From the IMG/VR virus record IMGVR_UViG_3300006749_000008, positions 1 through 30,578 of that record: 30,578 nucleotides of DNA; one strand, given 5' to 3'. The position numbers were made by a program, and so were the translations under genes. Source of the stretch: a virus. Below, piece after piece: positions 20,201-29,093 of this stretch. How positions within the stretch are numbered: the stretch's first letter is position 1; the number at the start of each line of letters is the position of its first letter. The notes beneath the pieces were generated by a model that ran no database searches, was not told the DNA's origin, and was given only the letters and a program-made list of their open reading frames with translations.

Positions 20201-23200
20201 CAGCTATTCTACCTGCAATATCTTCCATCTCTTCTGCTTGCTTTAATGCAATGTTTTCCAACGCTAATGTATCTGCTGCATCAGGAGCTGTAAGTTGTGC
20301 AGATTTTAATTCTAATTCAGATGCTTCAAAAGCTTCACGTAATTCTACCTGTCTATCTTTTAGTGCCCTTAATTCTGCTCTTGATGCTTCAGGTATTTCA
20401 CTTCTTATTGCTGGTTGTGCTAATTCATCCAGCTCATCAACCAAACGACCTGCATCTCTTGCAAAATCCATTGGGTCACCACCACGTGCTGCTTGCCTGA
20501 ACATATAACTAAATACTAATTCTGCACCTGCTTCGTCACTTCTACCTGTAAGATTTCTTGCAGCACCTCTTGATTTTAGTTCTGCACGTAAGCCACTAAC
20601 TGCATTGAAGAAACCATTATCTAAAGCAGCAATACCTTCTTCAATACCTCTTGCTGTGCTGTTTGCCCATATTTGTGTAGGTGGATTGGTAAAACCTTGA
20701 TACTTTCTTCTTGTTACTTTTTCTACAAAACCTTTTGCAATTGGCACCAATACATTTTCTTTGGCTGCTTTAACAACTGTTTTTGCACCAATCATTGTGC
20801 CTTCGAATATACCTTCACTAAATAGTCTTCTACCTTGTGGCTCAAATGCACGTGTTGTTACAACACCACTTGTAGCTGGTCTTATTATATCTGCACGTGG
20901 TATCATATCTGTTGCTATTGCTTCTGCTAATTTTTCTGCAACAATTATACCTTGTCTTTCTGTAAGTGCAAGGTCACCTACGTGGTTACGTAATAATTCA
21001 CCAACTGGACCACTGAAGTTTGCATTGCGTTGTCTAAGAAACTGCAAACCTTCTTCAGTAAGCATCATTGGTTTATTAATATCATCAGGATTTGGTAACA
21101 AGTATTGTTTTCTTGCATTTGCTATAGCTTCAGATAATTTAGGCCACATTTCTTTGAAAGCTTTCTTTGATACTATAAGTCTGCTTGTAAGTGGCACATA
21201 GTCTGCATAAAACGTATCGCCTAATTGTTCTTTAACTGCATTAACATATGGATTTGGTGCATCACCAAGTGCGCGTTCCATTCTAAATTGCATTAATTTT
21301 TCTGCTGTTGCTTCACCTTTTGCATAACCTTCGAATGCTTTTATTTCTTTTTGTGCAGTCTTGCCAAGACGTCCTGCGATACCTTTCTGTTGTGCTAAGG
21401 TATTTATAAGGCGACCAGCTTTGGATGCATCTATGCCATAATCTGCAAGGCGTGTCGCACCTCTTGTGCTTAGCCCTAAAGCTGTATCAATCAGGTCCTC
21501 ATAAAACTGGCCAACATTGTCTGCATAGCGCATTGCATATGAGTTTGCATCCAGCACTTCATCTGCATTTACACGTAAAAATACATCAACATCAATATCT
21601 TCTGCTAAACCTGCTGCTCGAATTGGTTTGTCTAAGTTTGCACGTCTCTTTGCAATGTAAATACTTTCTTTAATTGGACTGTCAATAAACTGACTTGCTC
21701 TTGTTTGCACATCATCTATCTTTTTACCACGTGCTTCAACAGCTGCCATTCGTTTTTCTAATGTTCTTTTTCTTGTAAATATTGCGTCAATTTCTGTATC
21801 AATGGCTTTATATTCAGGACTACCTACAGCTTTTGAATTACGTGCTCCAACCAAACTATCCATTCTGGTGGTTAGCTCATCAATCTGTGCTTGCCTTCCA
21901 ACAGCAGTTGATGGTGTTGTGCCTGTTGCAAGTGTTTTACCACGTTGCGCACGTCCTATATCAATAGCTTTATCACCTAATTTAAATGCGGCACCTGTTC
22001 CTTTTACTGCAAGTTTTGGAACTGCTGTTACAGCACGCACATATTTTGTTGGGTCAATTGGTATTAATAATTCTGTTACCAAACCACCAATACGAACTGT
22101 TGTTTCATAATCTTCTGGCACAGCTGACATAGAAGCAATGTCATCACCAAGCGTTCTCATTGTGGCTATTTCATATGCTGTTGTTTTAAAGTAATCTTCA
22201 AATACACCTGCATTTGGCAATACAACCGTCTTACCCCAAGCTGCATCTTCTTTTCTACCCATAGGTTCGACTGCAATAAAGCCAATATCACTATCATCTA
22301 ATGCTTCACCTGTGTAAGGATTGACGTCATATGTTACAGCTTCTTTTACAACATTAACTGGCACACGAACAATACCACCAATATCTCTTACCAGCGCACC
22401 TGCCATAGTTTCTGTAATTAAATCAGGGTCTTCCAATACACCAACATATTCTAATGCACCACGTATTCCAGTTACATCTACTTGATTTGTTAAAAAGCCA
22501 CGATGTAATGCATCACCCCAAACCTTGAAGAACATACCTTCTTGGTCTGCTTCAATACCAAATGCTGCTCTTTCTGCTGGTCGCTTTTCTTCTTCACGAT
22601 ATTCATCAGGAAAATTGTTTTGTAGGAACTGCATATAAATGGCTTTGGCCAACATATCAACTTCTTCAGCTGATGCTAATTCTATTGGCTTACCTGTAAA
22701 TTTACTGTAATTACTTCTTGCCTGTGCTTTTGCTTGTCCTTGTTTGTCATTAAAAAAGTCTGTATATACTTGACCACGTGCAATATCAACATCTTCATAC
22801 TTACCTGCATTTGTATCACGTATTGCAATATCTTCTAATGTTTTGAGGTAACCTTCTCTTACTTTTCTTTTCTGTCTTTGTTGTTCTGTTTCAAGAACCT
22901 GAGGTTTGGCAGCATCATACATTACTTCTAATGTGCCCATCTCTTCTATTTCAGCAGGTGTTTTACCTCTTAAGCCTGCACTTTGCATTGATGGTGCCGG
23001 TGTGCCATATTCTGCAGCTGCACGTGGTCTTCTGGGTGATTGATTTGGGTCATATATGGTTTCATAGGCCAGTTTCTCTGCCCATTCATATTCCTGCAGT
23101 GCGACCCTTCTTGCATCAAAATATTCTTGCTGTTCGTCCGGGTCAAAAGCAAACGGATTATATCCAGCTTCATTAAGTCTTGTATCTACTTCATTCAATA

Positions 23201-23606
23201 CTTCTTGTTCAGACATTTCACCAGCTGTAATAAAGTCTTGCACTAATTCATTATATTCTTTAATTTGTGCTTCATCAAGCTGTTCTTTACTTATACGTTT
23301 GTATATACCTGTGCCTTCACCAAACTGTGTCAAACCTGGCAACAGAACCTGAAAGCCTGGGTCACCAAACTGTGGTCCAATTGTAGGTAAAGTTTCTTCA
23401 AGTGTTTCTGGTTCTTTTGGCTCAGGTGGTGGCAAAACAACAGGTTCTGCAGGTGTAGTCTTTGGTGCATTTCTTAGCGTAAAGTCTGCTGCCTGTTGTT
23501 TCTTATTGAAGTAAGAGCTACCAAGACCACTATCAAAATTAAATTGTATAATATATTCTGCGTAGTCCTCGTCACTCATCCATTCTGGTTGAGGATTTGG
23601 GTCCAT
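17223..23606 (-). CDS. Giant internal virion / DNA-ejection protein, 2127 aa
   Basis: This is probably the large internal core protein that leaves the head first and helps DNA cross the envelope (role of T7 gp16). Evidence is size, location after two smaller ejection-type genes, and a long alanine/arginine/glutamate-rich helical sequence with scattered amphipathic segments. Near residues 1775-1800, WMRRQLGGMFLYTSFMYRMS resembles the aromatic amphipathic motif near the C-terminus of giant ejection proteins. The N-terminus has a proline-rich linker (about 50-65). I see no lysozyme or transglycosylase catalytic motif, unlike T7 gp16. Shine-Dalgarno AGGAGA precedes the start, which is adjacent to the previous stop. 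It covers about a fifth of the genome. Confidence 0.75.
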   Translation of the reverse strand: MDPNPQPEWMSDEDYAEYIIQFNFDSGLGSSYFNKKQQAADFTLRNAPKTTPAEPVVLPPPEPKEPETLEETLPTIGPQFGDPGFQVLLPGLTQFGEGTGIYKRISKEQLDEAQIKEYNELVQDFITAGEMSEQEVLNEVDTRLNEAGYNPFAFDPDEQQEYFDARRVALQEYEWAEKLAYETIYDPNQSPRRPRAAAEYGTPAPSMQSAGLRGKTPAEIEEMGTLEVMYDAAKPQVLETEQQRQKRKVREGYLKTLEDIAIRDTNAGKYEDVDIARGQVYTDFFNDKQGQAKAQARSNYSKFTGKPIELASAEEVDMLAKAIYMQFLQNNFPDEYREEEKRPAERAAFGIEADQEGMFFKVWGDALHRGFLTNQVDVTGIRGALEYVGVLEDPDLITETMAGALVRDIGGIVRVPVNVVKEAVTYDVNPYTGEALDDSDIGFIAVEPMGRKEDAAWGKTVVLPNAGVFEDYFKTTAYEIATMRTLGDDIASMSAVPEDYETTVRIGGLVTELLIPIDPTKYVRAVTAVPKLAVKGTGAAFKLGDKAIDIGRAQRGKTLATGTTPSTAVGRQAQIDELTTRMDSLVGARNSKAVGSPEYKAIDTEIDAIFTRKRTLEKRMAAVEARGKKIDDVQTRASQFIDSPIKESIYIAKRRANLDKPIRAAGLAEDIDVDVFLRVNADEVLDANSYAMRYADNVGQFYEDLIDTALGLSTRGATRLADYGIDASKAGRLINTLAQQKGIAGRLGKTAQKEIKAFEGYAKGEATAEKLMQFRMERALGDAPNPYVNAVKEQLGDTFYADYVPLTSRLIVSKKAFKEMWPKLSEAIANARKQYLLPNPDDINKPMMLTEEGLQFLRQRNANFSGPVGELLRNHVGDLALTERQGIIVAEKLAEAIATDMIPRADIIRPATSGVVTTRAFEPQGRRLFSEGIFEGTMIGAKTVVKAAKENVLVPIAKGFVEKVTRRKYQGFTNPPTQIWANSTARGIEEGIAALDNGFFNAVSGLRAELKSRGAARNLTGRSDEAGAELVFSYMFRQAARGGDPMDFARDAGRLVDELDELAQPAIRSEIPEASRAELRALKDRQVELREAFEASELELKSAQLTAPDAADTLALENIALKQAEEMEDIAGRIAGIEGARVEREVYELGTESGKLNIGLYEMLKYYIGPGIKTDTDLIVFNEKFREAFEIQTRISAERMRTLTGVERSRSLEMNPINMQSQLGPQDAFSTARINAFIDSLPPTMRESEVINQASLESARFLGAAPADVETAVIQYIFGKSRDKIVERVIADEINRGGVGFITKADLAQEVQLTEIARVPKGHPLENAAAFEELGDVAPRTLESFERIRNPAVIINRQVNTYIATSAGQQARAELIAATTQNIMKYGDITPDEALYNAFDKFMNSVKAGPGRKLMDEIRDNAGRTQNIRRSRAGAGEAVVELDIPQSPSEMFRGVLGDGGEAMTPYLFDDALREIVGSSPFSYTAGLQTSGIAAGYMNDAEFLQQIQAVLLRVGEKEFAVTDRYTRNLLMRLQADYGALALKDNYSGFSASFYDVRRRDPTFMGKLLSDLGMITRGLRRNIVSGQLAGKFLPNVPYQAENIITAPLISSVTAPDYLNTVMRQQGRIGVGVMSLGTVKMTPDQLIRQAIRTGKADDVFFTTRTGEAITYRRAQDLLLENNTGRSQSALQLGETLVNDIKAAARTYSLNIPQGMPKTGRNLYVQMLDAVTTGRTPSYAHWANGADQAMREAVFFNAIKDGVQINEAAALARNVVLDYGKVPVWMRRQLGGMFLYTSFMYRMSAEVLNSMFRGAKQAQQVSQTPLRMGSTYNQKIDGIVRGLFNGTPQQNLVRAAVWKKYVHNNNGQWFLVNDSTKSTMWSDYLGEYDMTDAYMQGMRDPIISQVIMFGNFMDYIYQGTGVLGLTDAYQDKPFGQRTLDGLLDTLYSPTLDLLMSMKEARSGRRVPAKFVQMFRFMDTAMPGTWGSIQQYCDIEVIRDPEKMRPGEPIFAEPGTRGVQYKFRTQEGVQNFIQLSYMMQITGSQRIGQDITGALMAMDALPDGSYFFRYSADAPLPEGVQERDSDGNSLLDGAAYMIIRNRPVRVPKEWEAYDRVMRANKAKLEMKGKRGR

Positions 23607-25928
23607 TTATTCTTTCTCCTGAGCGTTATATAATGCTTGCTGATTTGCTAATTCTGTAATTGTTGTTGCATTTTCCTTAGCCCAAGCTTGTGATGCTTTA
23701 TTACCTGCTGTGCCTTGTAATACACCAGTTGCATCATAAACTGTATCACCAAGTGTGCCATCTGCTTTGATATACGTAATTGTCATTGCTTGAGGATTAA
23801 ACTCCCAACTTTTCATTCCACCATCTGTAATTGGCCTAAACGGTTCAGGTGCTACTAATGCTGCTTTTGCTTCTGGCTTTTCACCTGCTGGTTGCACATC
23901 GGGAGCAGGTTGTTTTGGAACCACTGGTTCTATTTCAGGTTGAGCAAGTCGATATCTTTCAATAAGCAATGCGTCTTGTTTTAATTCATTTAATATATCT
24001 TGACGTTGTTGTTCAGCAGCACTTAGCTCACTTTTCTCTGTCAAGAATTTTTCTTGTGCTGCCTTTGCTTCTTCACTTCTAAAGATTGGTAGTCCTAAGA
24101 AACCACCACGTTCTGCTGCTTTTGCTGCATCAAACTCTGCTTGCGCGCCTTCAACATCAATTGCTGCTGCTCTTTTCCTTACAGCTTCTTTTTCAACTTC
24201 AATACCTTTTCTTTGTGCTTCTTCTAAGTTTCTCATTTGCTCTAAGAATTGGTTAGCAGCACCTGTTGTGTCTCTTGGTGGTGCTTCTGCTGCCATTGCT
24301 GCTTGCATATTGTATGCGTGGAAATTTGTAAGAATAGCATCTGTTTTAGTTTGGTCACCACCAAGTTGTGAAGCCAAAGAAGTTATTTCTGCTGGTGTAA
24401 ATACAGATGGATTTGCTTTGTATTGTTGATATATTTGGTAACCAAGATATTCAGCACCTGTTTGGTCTGCAGTTTTTGATGGTGGCTTAATGCGACCTGA
24501 TAGTTCTTGTGCTCTACCAATTACTGAAAAGTTTCTTTCAAAGTCTGGATTTTCATCCAATACTCTTTCAAAGTCTTGTTGCATTTTTATCATATCATCA
24601 GCAGTTGCTTGAAATTCTTTACCGCTTCTTGGGTCAGTTAGGGTAAATGTCTGTCCAGTTTCTGGTGAGCCTGACATTCTAATAGGATTATATAATTCTC
24701 TTGCACGTTGTGTTGCTTGTTCTACTGTAGGTCTTGCAAGTGGTGTGTCTATTTTCTTTTGCACCTTACCTTGTCTTGTAACAGAACTGTCAAGGTTTCC
24801 TAACTTACGTAAGAATTGGTCATCAAATATTAATTGTTCTTCAATAGATAAAGATTTTAAATCAATTGTAGGCTTAACTTCTTTACCATCAACTTGTATT
24901 CTTGAGCCATCTTTAATTGCATCATACGCTACAACAGCAGCAGGTGTTTGTTTGCTGTCGGTTAATCTTTCTGTAAATAATGCATACTCGTCTTCTGTTA
25001 CTTTGCCATCATCACTAAGTGACCTGATAAGCATACCATAGTCACCACTTGCACGAAGACTGCCAAGTGTGGATTGCAATAATGCTTGACCTTCTGCTGT
25101 TCCACGTATTTCATCCAACTTGCCTTTTACTTGGTTTGCTTGGTCTGTTAATCCACCTGTAGCAGCATATTGTTTTCCAACTTCTATATCTACTTCATAT
25201 TGTTCAATACGTCCAAGGTCGTAATCAAGAGGGTCAGCTAATACAGGAAAGTCTGGATGCTTTGTCTTGTCTTTCTTACCTGATTTTGGTGGTGTATAAG
25301 AACCTAAACCATAGTGACTTGATATAAAGCTTCTTATTTCTGCATCATTAAAGAAACCACCAACACCTTTTCTATCAGCTGTATCTTTTACTTTTGCGTA
25401 TGTTTCTTGTGCAGCTGCCAGTGCTGAAGGACTACCAGGATTGCTAACAACAATTTTACCAACCTCACCTTTAATTAAAGTGCTAAGTTGTGTTTCATTT
25501 GTTGCAACTGCTGCTCTTGTTCCAATCGCATCATCAGCACCCACAATGGCTCTTGACATAGTTGTTGGAACACCATACTTGCCTTGCACCATTCTTTGTG
25601 CATCTAATTTTCTTGCTTGCTTTTGTGCTGATTGTGTAGCTTTTGCCTTTTCAATATCAACATACATTCTCATCAAAGCAAGTTCTTTATCAGCATCTGC
25701 TTTACCAAGCTTACCTTTTTCTGATATGTAATCGGTCAAGTCTCTTTCAAGATTACCAATGTAGCCAAGTAATTTTTCATTTTCTTTCTGGAGCTGTTCT
25801 TTAATAGCAGCACGTTGTGTATAGTCTGCTTGTAATTCTTGCAAAGCCAGTTGATACATCATATTGTAACGTTGCGTATGTGTATCTTGATATTGAAAAA
25901 TATAGTATTGTGAAGTCGGTTCAGCCAT
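23607..25928 (-). CDS. Internal virion protein, coiled-coil rich, 773 aa
   Basis: This is probably the second ejection protein (role of T7 gp15). The N-terminus (residues 1-110) is a long coiled coil (QLALQELQADYTQRAAIKEQ, QKENEKLLGYIGNLERDLTD). A mixed middle follows, then another long helical region near 560-660 (RNLEEAQRKGIEVEKEAVRK) and a proline-rich linker near 675-700 (VVPKQPAPDVQPAGEKPEAK). The C-terminus is short and mixed. No enzymatic motif is visible. The start has GGAGGAGCAAGATA upstream and sits in a TAATG overlap with the 239-aa gene. Family assignment is by size, order and composition only. Confidence 0.7.
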   Translation of the reverse strand: MAEPTSQYYIFQYQDTHTQRYNMMYQLALQELQADYTQRAAIKEQLQKENEKLLGYIGNLERDLTDYISEKGKLGKADADKELALMRMYVDIEKAKATQSAQKQARKLDAQRMVQGKYGVPTTMSRAIVGADDAIGTRAAVATNETQLSTLIKGEVGKIVVSNPGSPSALAAAQETYAKVKDTADRKGVGGFFNDAEIRSFISSHYGLGSYTPPKSGKKDKTKHPDFPVLADPLDYDLGRIEQYEVDIEVGKQYAATGGLTDQANQVKGKLDEIRGTAEGQALLQSTLGSLRASGDYGMLIRSLSDDGKVTEDEYALFTERLTDSKQTPAAVVAYDAIKDGSRIQVDGKEVKPTIDLKSLSIEEQLIFDDQFLRKLGNLDSSVTRQGKVQKKIDTPLARPTVEQATQRARELYNPIRMSGSPETGQTFTLTDPRSGKEFQATADDMIKMQQDFERVLDENPDFERNFSVIGRAQELSGRIKPPSKTADQTGAEYLGYQIYQQYKANPSVFTPAEITSLASQLGGDQTKTDAILTNFHAYNMQAAMAAEAPPRDTTGAANQFLEQMRNLEEAQRKGIEVEKEAVRKRAAAIDVEGAQAEFDAAKAAERGGFLGLPIFRSEEAKAAQEKFLTEKSELSAAEQQRQDILNELKQDALLIERYRLAQPEIEPVVPKQPAPDVQPAGEKPEAKAALVAPEPFRPITDGGMKSWEFNPQAMTITYIKADGTLGDTVYDATGVLQGTAGNKASQAWAKENATTITELANQQALYNAQEKE

Positions 25929-26647
25929 TATCTTGCTCCTCCTGGTGGATATCCATAGCCTGGGAAGAACGGATTAATAGGAGTTCCTGATTGTGGGCCG
26001 TAATAAGATTGATAATAGCCAAAGAATGGGTCCATTTGTGCGCCGTAGAATTGTTGCATATATCTTTGCTGCTGCATTTGTTGTCTCATTTGTGCTTGTT
26101 GTGCAGCTGACATTTGTGATGCTTGACCGGTAAGCTCTTTCAATTCCTTTTGTTTTGCACCTGCAGTCAAACCAATTTGTGCAATCTCTGCAGAACCACC
26201 AACAACAGCAGCCAACATTTCTTTGTTTTCTATTTCTTTACGTTTCTTCAGGTCGCGTATCTCTTGTTCTTGTAGTTTTTGTTGTTGAAGATTAATTGCA
26301 GATATATTTTTGGCTACATCGCTTTCTTGCCTTGCAGCCATTTCTTCTTCTTGCATCATTTGCTTTGCAACTGCACCAGCACCTAAGTCTGCAGCAGAGG
26401 CTATTTCACGTCTTTGTAAGTTTCTTTGTGCTTGCATTGCAGCAACAGGGTCAAGCATTTGCTCGGTCAAAACCTTTGTTTCGTCTTCTGTTAAACCTAA
26501 TGCATTTAAATCTTGTAGTCTTTCTAACTCTCCAAGCCTTTCTTCATCATCTTCTGTAAATATTTGGCTGGCTCTAATACCTGCTGAAGCAGCTTTACCT
26601 AAAGCTCCTACGCCCATTCCGATAGCCAGCATTGTAATTGGTTCCAT
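25928..26647 (-). CDS. Internal virion protein, T7 gp14-like, 239 aa
   Basis: The N-terminus MEPITMLAIGMGVGALGKAA is hydrophobic and glycine-rich, able to enter a membrane, as in the gp14-type ejection proteins that form the outer-membrane channel. A long glutamine/glutamate-rich helical stretch follows (DLGAGAVAKQMMQEEEMAAR, INLQQQKLQEQEIRDLKKRK). The C-terminal tail is rich in Gln, Met, Tyr, Pro and Gly (QQQRYMQQFYGAQMDPFFGY), probably unstructured. It lies first in the ejection-protein triplet, with AGGAGATAA before the start. The assignment comes from pattern and order. Confidence 0.7.
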   Translation of the reverse strand: MEPITMLAIGMGVGALGKAASAGIRASQIFTEDDEERLGELERLQDLNALGLTEDETKVLTEQMLDPVAAMQAQRNLQRREIASAADLGAGAVAKQMMQEEEMAARQESDVAKNISAINLQQQKLQEQEIRDLKKRKEIENKEMLAAVVGGSAEIAQIGLTAGAKQKELKELTGQASQMSAAQQAQMRQQMQQQRYMQQFYGAQMDPFFGYYQSYYGPQSGTPINPFFPGYGYPPGGAR

Positions 26648-26671
26648 ATTTATCTCCTATTTATATATATA

Positions 26672-27361
26672 TTAGTAATAACATTCAAGTGATAATGAAT
26701 ATCTACTTATCCAAGTAATTTGTTCATTGCTACAAGCAGCCAGTCCAATTGTATGTTCGCCTTTGGCAAGGTCCAACGTAATTGTGCTGTGAAACTGTCT
26801 TTGTCCTTCATATACCGGTATAAAATCGCCTGTTCCTCCAGACGCACCAACATCCATCATTGCCTGAGCGATATGCTTAGTTGCAGTTTGAACTGTTCCA
26901 TCAACTGATAATGCTACCATTGTTGATTTACCTGCATCTGAATATGAACCGGTGTCATCATCAAGTGGAAACATTTCTGAAACAATTGATATGCGAACTT
27001 TTGCGTCTGCTTCTAATGTAAATGTGCAAGAAGTGCGTGGAACAAGTATAAACCCAGAAGTAGGAACTGTTAAATCTGCATTTGCATCACCTATTGCTAC
27101 ACTCATACCACCTGGATTAAATTTAGGAAACTCAGGATTACCTTGCACCAAACCAGTTGTAAATTCAAACTGATTAATTATGGCGTTGTAGTAACCATTC
27201 ATAATCATAGAAGCTTTTATCCATTTACTTGTTAGCATATCTGTAGGTGCAGCACGAAAGCCACCATTCAACCAAGTTTTTATTGCATCATTATTTGCTT
27301 GGACTTCTGGTCCTTCTATGTTTGTGTTTGCTGAAAATGTATTTGGTATAACTACTGGCAT
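26672..27361 (-). CDS. Tail / receptor-type structural protein, 229 aa
   Basis: A short N-terminal motif (FSANTNIEGPEVQANNDAIK then TWLNGG) resembles the anchor start of phage fibre proteins. The remainder is beta-rich (SGFILVPRTSCTFTLEADAK, VRISIVSEMFPLDDDTGSYS, TITLDLAKGEHTIGLAACSN), like a jelly-roll or carbohydrate-binding domain. It is third of three similar-looking genes between the nozzle and the ejection proteins, linked by TAATG overlaps. It is probably a virion surface protein involved in host binding. Specific ligand unknown. Confidence 0.6.
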   Translation of the reverse strand: MPVVIPNTFSANTNIEGPEVQANNDAIKTWLNGGFRAAPTDMLTSKWIKASMIMNGYYNAIINQFEFTTGLVQGNPEFPKFNPGGMSVAIGDANADLTVPTSGFILVPRTSCTFTLEADAKVRISIVSEMFPLDDDTGSYSDAGKSTMVALSVDGTVQTATKHIAQAMMDVGASGGTGDFIPVYEGQRQFHSTITLDLAKGEHTIGLAACSNEQITWISRYSLSLECYY

Positions 27362-28410
27362 TACGATGTCACTCCTCTCATTATCATTGCATCCAATTGT
27401 GCGCTGGCTAATGTAACTGTCATTGAAACACCAAACCTGTTATTTACCGGGTCGCATTCCACGTTTTCTAAGAATAATTTTGCATTACTACCTGCAACAT
27501 TCATACGCCAAACACCACTTGTATAGAGCTGAACACCAAATAATGTCATAGCTTGTGTTGCTTTTAAGGTAATTCCACCTGTAACTGTATATGGTCGTCT
27601 TACACCTGATGATGCATTGTTGTCACCAGTTGCTTGAAACACCATACCACTGGTTGTTGTGCTGTCACCTTGCGTCATTAGTGCCATATCAACAACAGAA
27701 CAATGGTCAAATGAAGAACCAGCCATTAACAAGCCGTTACCCATACCTACTGTTGCACCACCAGGGTCAGCAACTGTTGCATAATATAAGTTCTTTGCAG
27801 AAATTGTGCCAAAGTCGCTATCTGTTAATGCATTACTTGTTGTATTTACCTTTGGATAAATCAAATAACACCATTCACCAATACCACTACCATCTGTAGC
27901 AGTGTCGCTTCTTGCTGCAACTGTTACCAAGTCTGAAGCGTGCATATTAAGTGATGCAACATTACCTGTAGTATTTGTATTGCTTCGCACTTTCCATACT
28001 TGCACTTGCCAACTTAACCTTACGATATCACCAGCAGCCAAAGTAATGCCTGCAGTTCCATCACCAATTATTAATTTTGTGCCTTGTCCTGGAACTGTTG
28101 ATGTAAAACCACCACTATTGTGATTGATTTCGCTTTCTTTTGTTGCATCATCTGCAAAATTACCGTAGTTAGTTGCTGCAGGTATAGGTGAGGCGCCCAA
28201 GGAGCCTTCGTAACCATTATATTGCGTTCCCCTGAATACAACTAAAGGGTCTTCCATAATGTTTCTTGTATCAATACCCTCAGTCCTTACGTTACCATCT
28301 CCAATACCAGCACTAACTGTTGCTAATTCTGAATATATTGTATTGTAAGTTGCTGCTTCTACTATTGGATTTTCTGGCCAGTTATTGCTGACTTTACTTA
28401 TTTTTGGCAT
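27361..28410 (-). CDS. Tail / receptor-type structural protein, 349 aa
   Basis: The N-terminus (KVSNNWPENPIVEAATYNTI, YSELATVSAGIGDGNVRTEG) looks like an anchor module with an asparagine-marked helix, related in pattern to the two flanking genes. The rest is beta-rich (TAGITLAAGDIVRLSWQVQV, GGITLKATQAMTLFGVQLYT) with turns typical of virion surface domains. The C-terminus (MTVTLASAQLDAMIMRGVTS) has no membrane-like segment. It is joined to both neighbours by TAATG overlaps. Likely a tail accessory or receptor-binding protein, by context. Confidence 0.6.
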   Translation of the reverse strand: MPKISKVSNNWPENPIVEAATYNTIYSELATVSAGIGDGNVRTEGIDTRNIMEDPLVVFRGTQYNGYEGSLGASPIPAATNYGNFADDATKESEINHNSGGFTSTVPGQGTKLIIGDGTAGITLAAGDIVRLSWQVQVWKVRSNTNTTGNVASLNMHASDLVTVAARSDTATDGSGIGEWCYLIYPKVNTTSNALTDSDFGTISAKNLYYATVADPGGATVGMGNGLLMAGSSFDHCSVVDMALMTQGDSTTTSGMVFQATGDNNASSGVRRPYTVTGGITLKATQAMTLFGVQLYTSGVWRMNVAGSNAKLFLENVECDPVNNRFGVSMTVTLASAQLDAMIMRGVTS

Positions 28411-29093
28411 TATCGTTTCCTGTTCATCGCTGTTAGTTGGCCACCAAAGAAGTAAAATACAACTTGGTTTTGGTCGTCATCTATAAGTTCTGGTATGAGG
28501 TAGTATATATCAACTTGTCCTTGTCCTGTAGCTACTGGAAATGTTGTTGTGCAATGCACATTATTCCACTGCTCAAACATTGCACCACTTTCATATACAA
28601 CATTACCATTATATCTTATTTGCCATTGCACAAATTTTGGTGCAACAACTGTAGAACCGGTTTGTTTTCTAAATGTTCTGTATTTTGGAATATATGATTT
28701 GCAACGCCAATCAACTGTAAGCATACCTTCTTTAAATTGTCCGTTTAGTGACGCGTTCTTTGCTTGTATCCAGCTACCACCTTGTCGTAAATTTACAGAG
28801 TTTGTGTAACGTAAGCCAAATATTTCATTGCCTTTTGGATGTGTTGCAGTTGCTGAATTAAAATTAAGGTCCTTACCACAAAAGCCTTCATCAATGGCAA
28901 CAGACTTATCTTCATAATATTCTGCTATTTCTGTGTCCTGAACCATACTTCCTGACACATAGCCAAGAGGTATGTTTTCTCTATCAATGGCATTATTCAT
29001 TACATCGATAAAATCATTTATACTAATGTCCAGTTCTCGACCATTTACAATACTGTTTGCTTCTATGCTTCGCTTGTTCCACCTATATGCCAT
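28410..29093 (-). CDS. Tail / receptor-type structural protein, 227 aa
   Basis: The N-terminal segment ANSIVNGRELDISINDFIDV followed by MNNAIDRENIPLGYVSG is like the anchor or hub-contact start of phage fibre proteins. A beta-rich domain follows (GMLTVDWRCKSYIPKYRTFR, FVQWQIRYNGNVVYESGAMF, GQVDIYYLIPELIDDDQNQV). It directly follows the nozzle gene with a TAATG overlap, so it may be the first protein attached to the nozzle. I recognise no specific family. Confidence 0.6.
   Translation of the reverse strand: MAYRWNKRSIEANSIVNGRELDISINDFIDVMNNAIDRENIPLGYVSGSMVQDTEIAEYYEDKSVAIDEGFCGKDLNFNSATATHPKGNEIFGLRYTNSVNLRQGGSWIQAKNASLNGQFKEGMLTVDWRCKSYIPKYRTFRKQTGSTVVAPKFVQWQIRYNGNVVYESGAMFEQWNNVHCTTTFPVATGQGQVDIYYLIPELIDDDQNQVVFYFFGGQLTAMNRKR

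Noticed and set aside
20761-21201. 146-codon plus-strand ORF inside the 2127-aa gene
   Set aside because: It is antisense to a continuous long frame with coherent composition; such shadows recur all along this gene.
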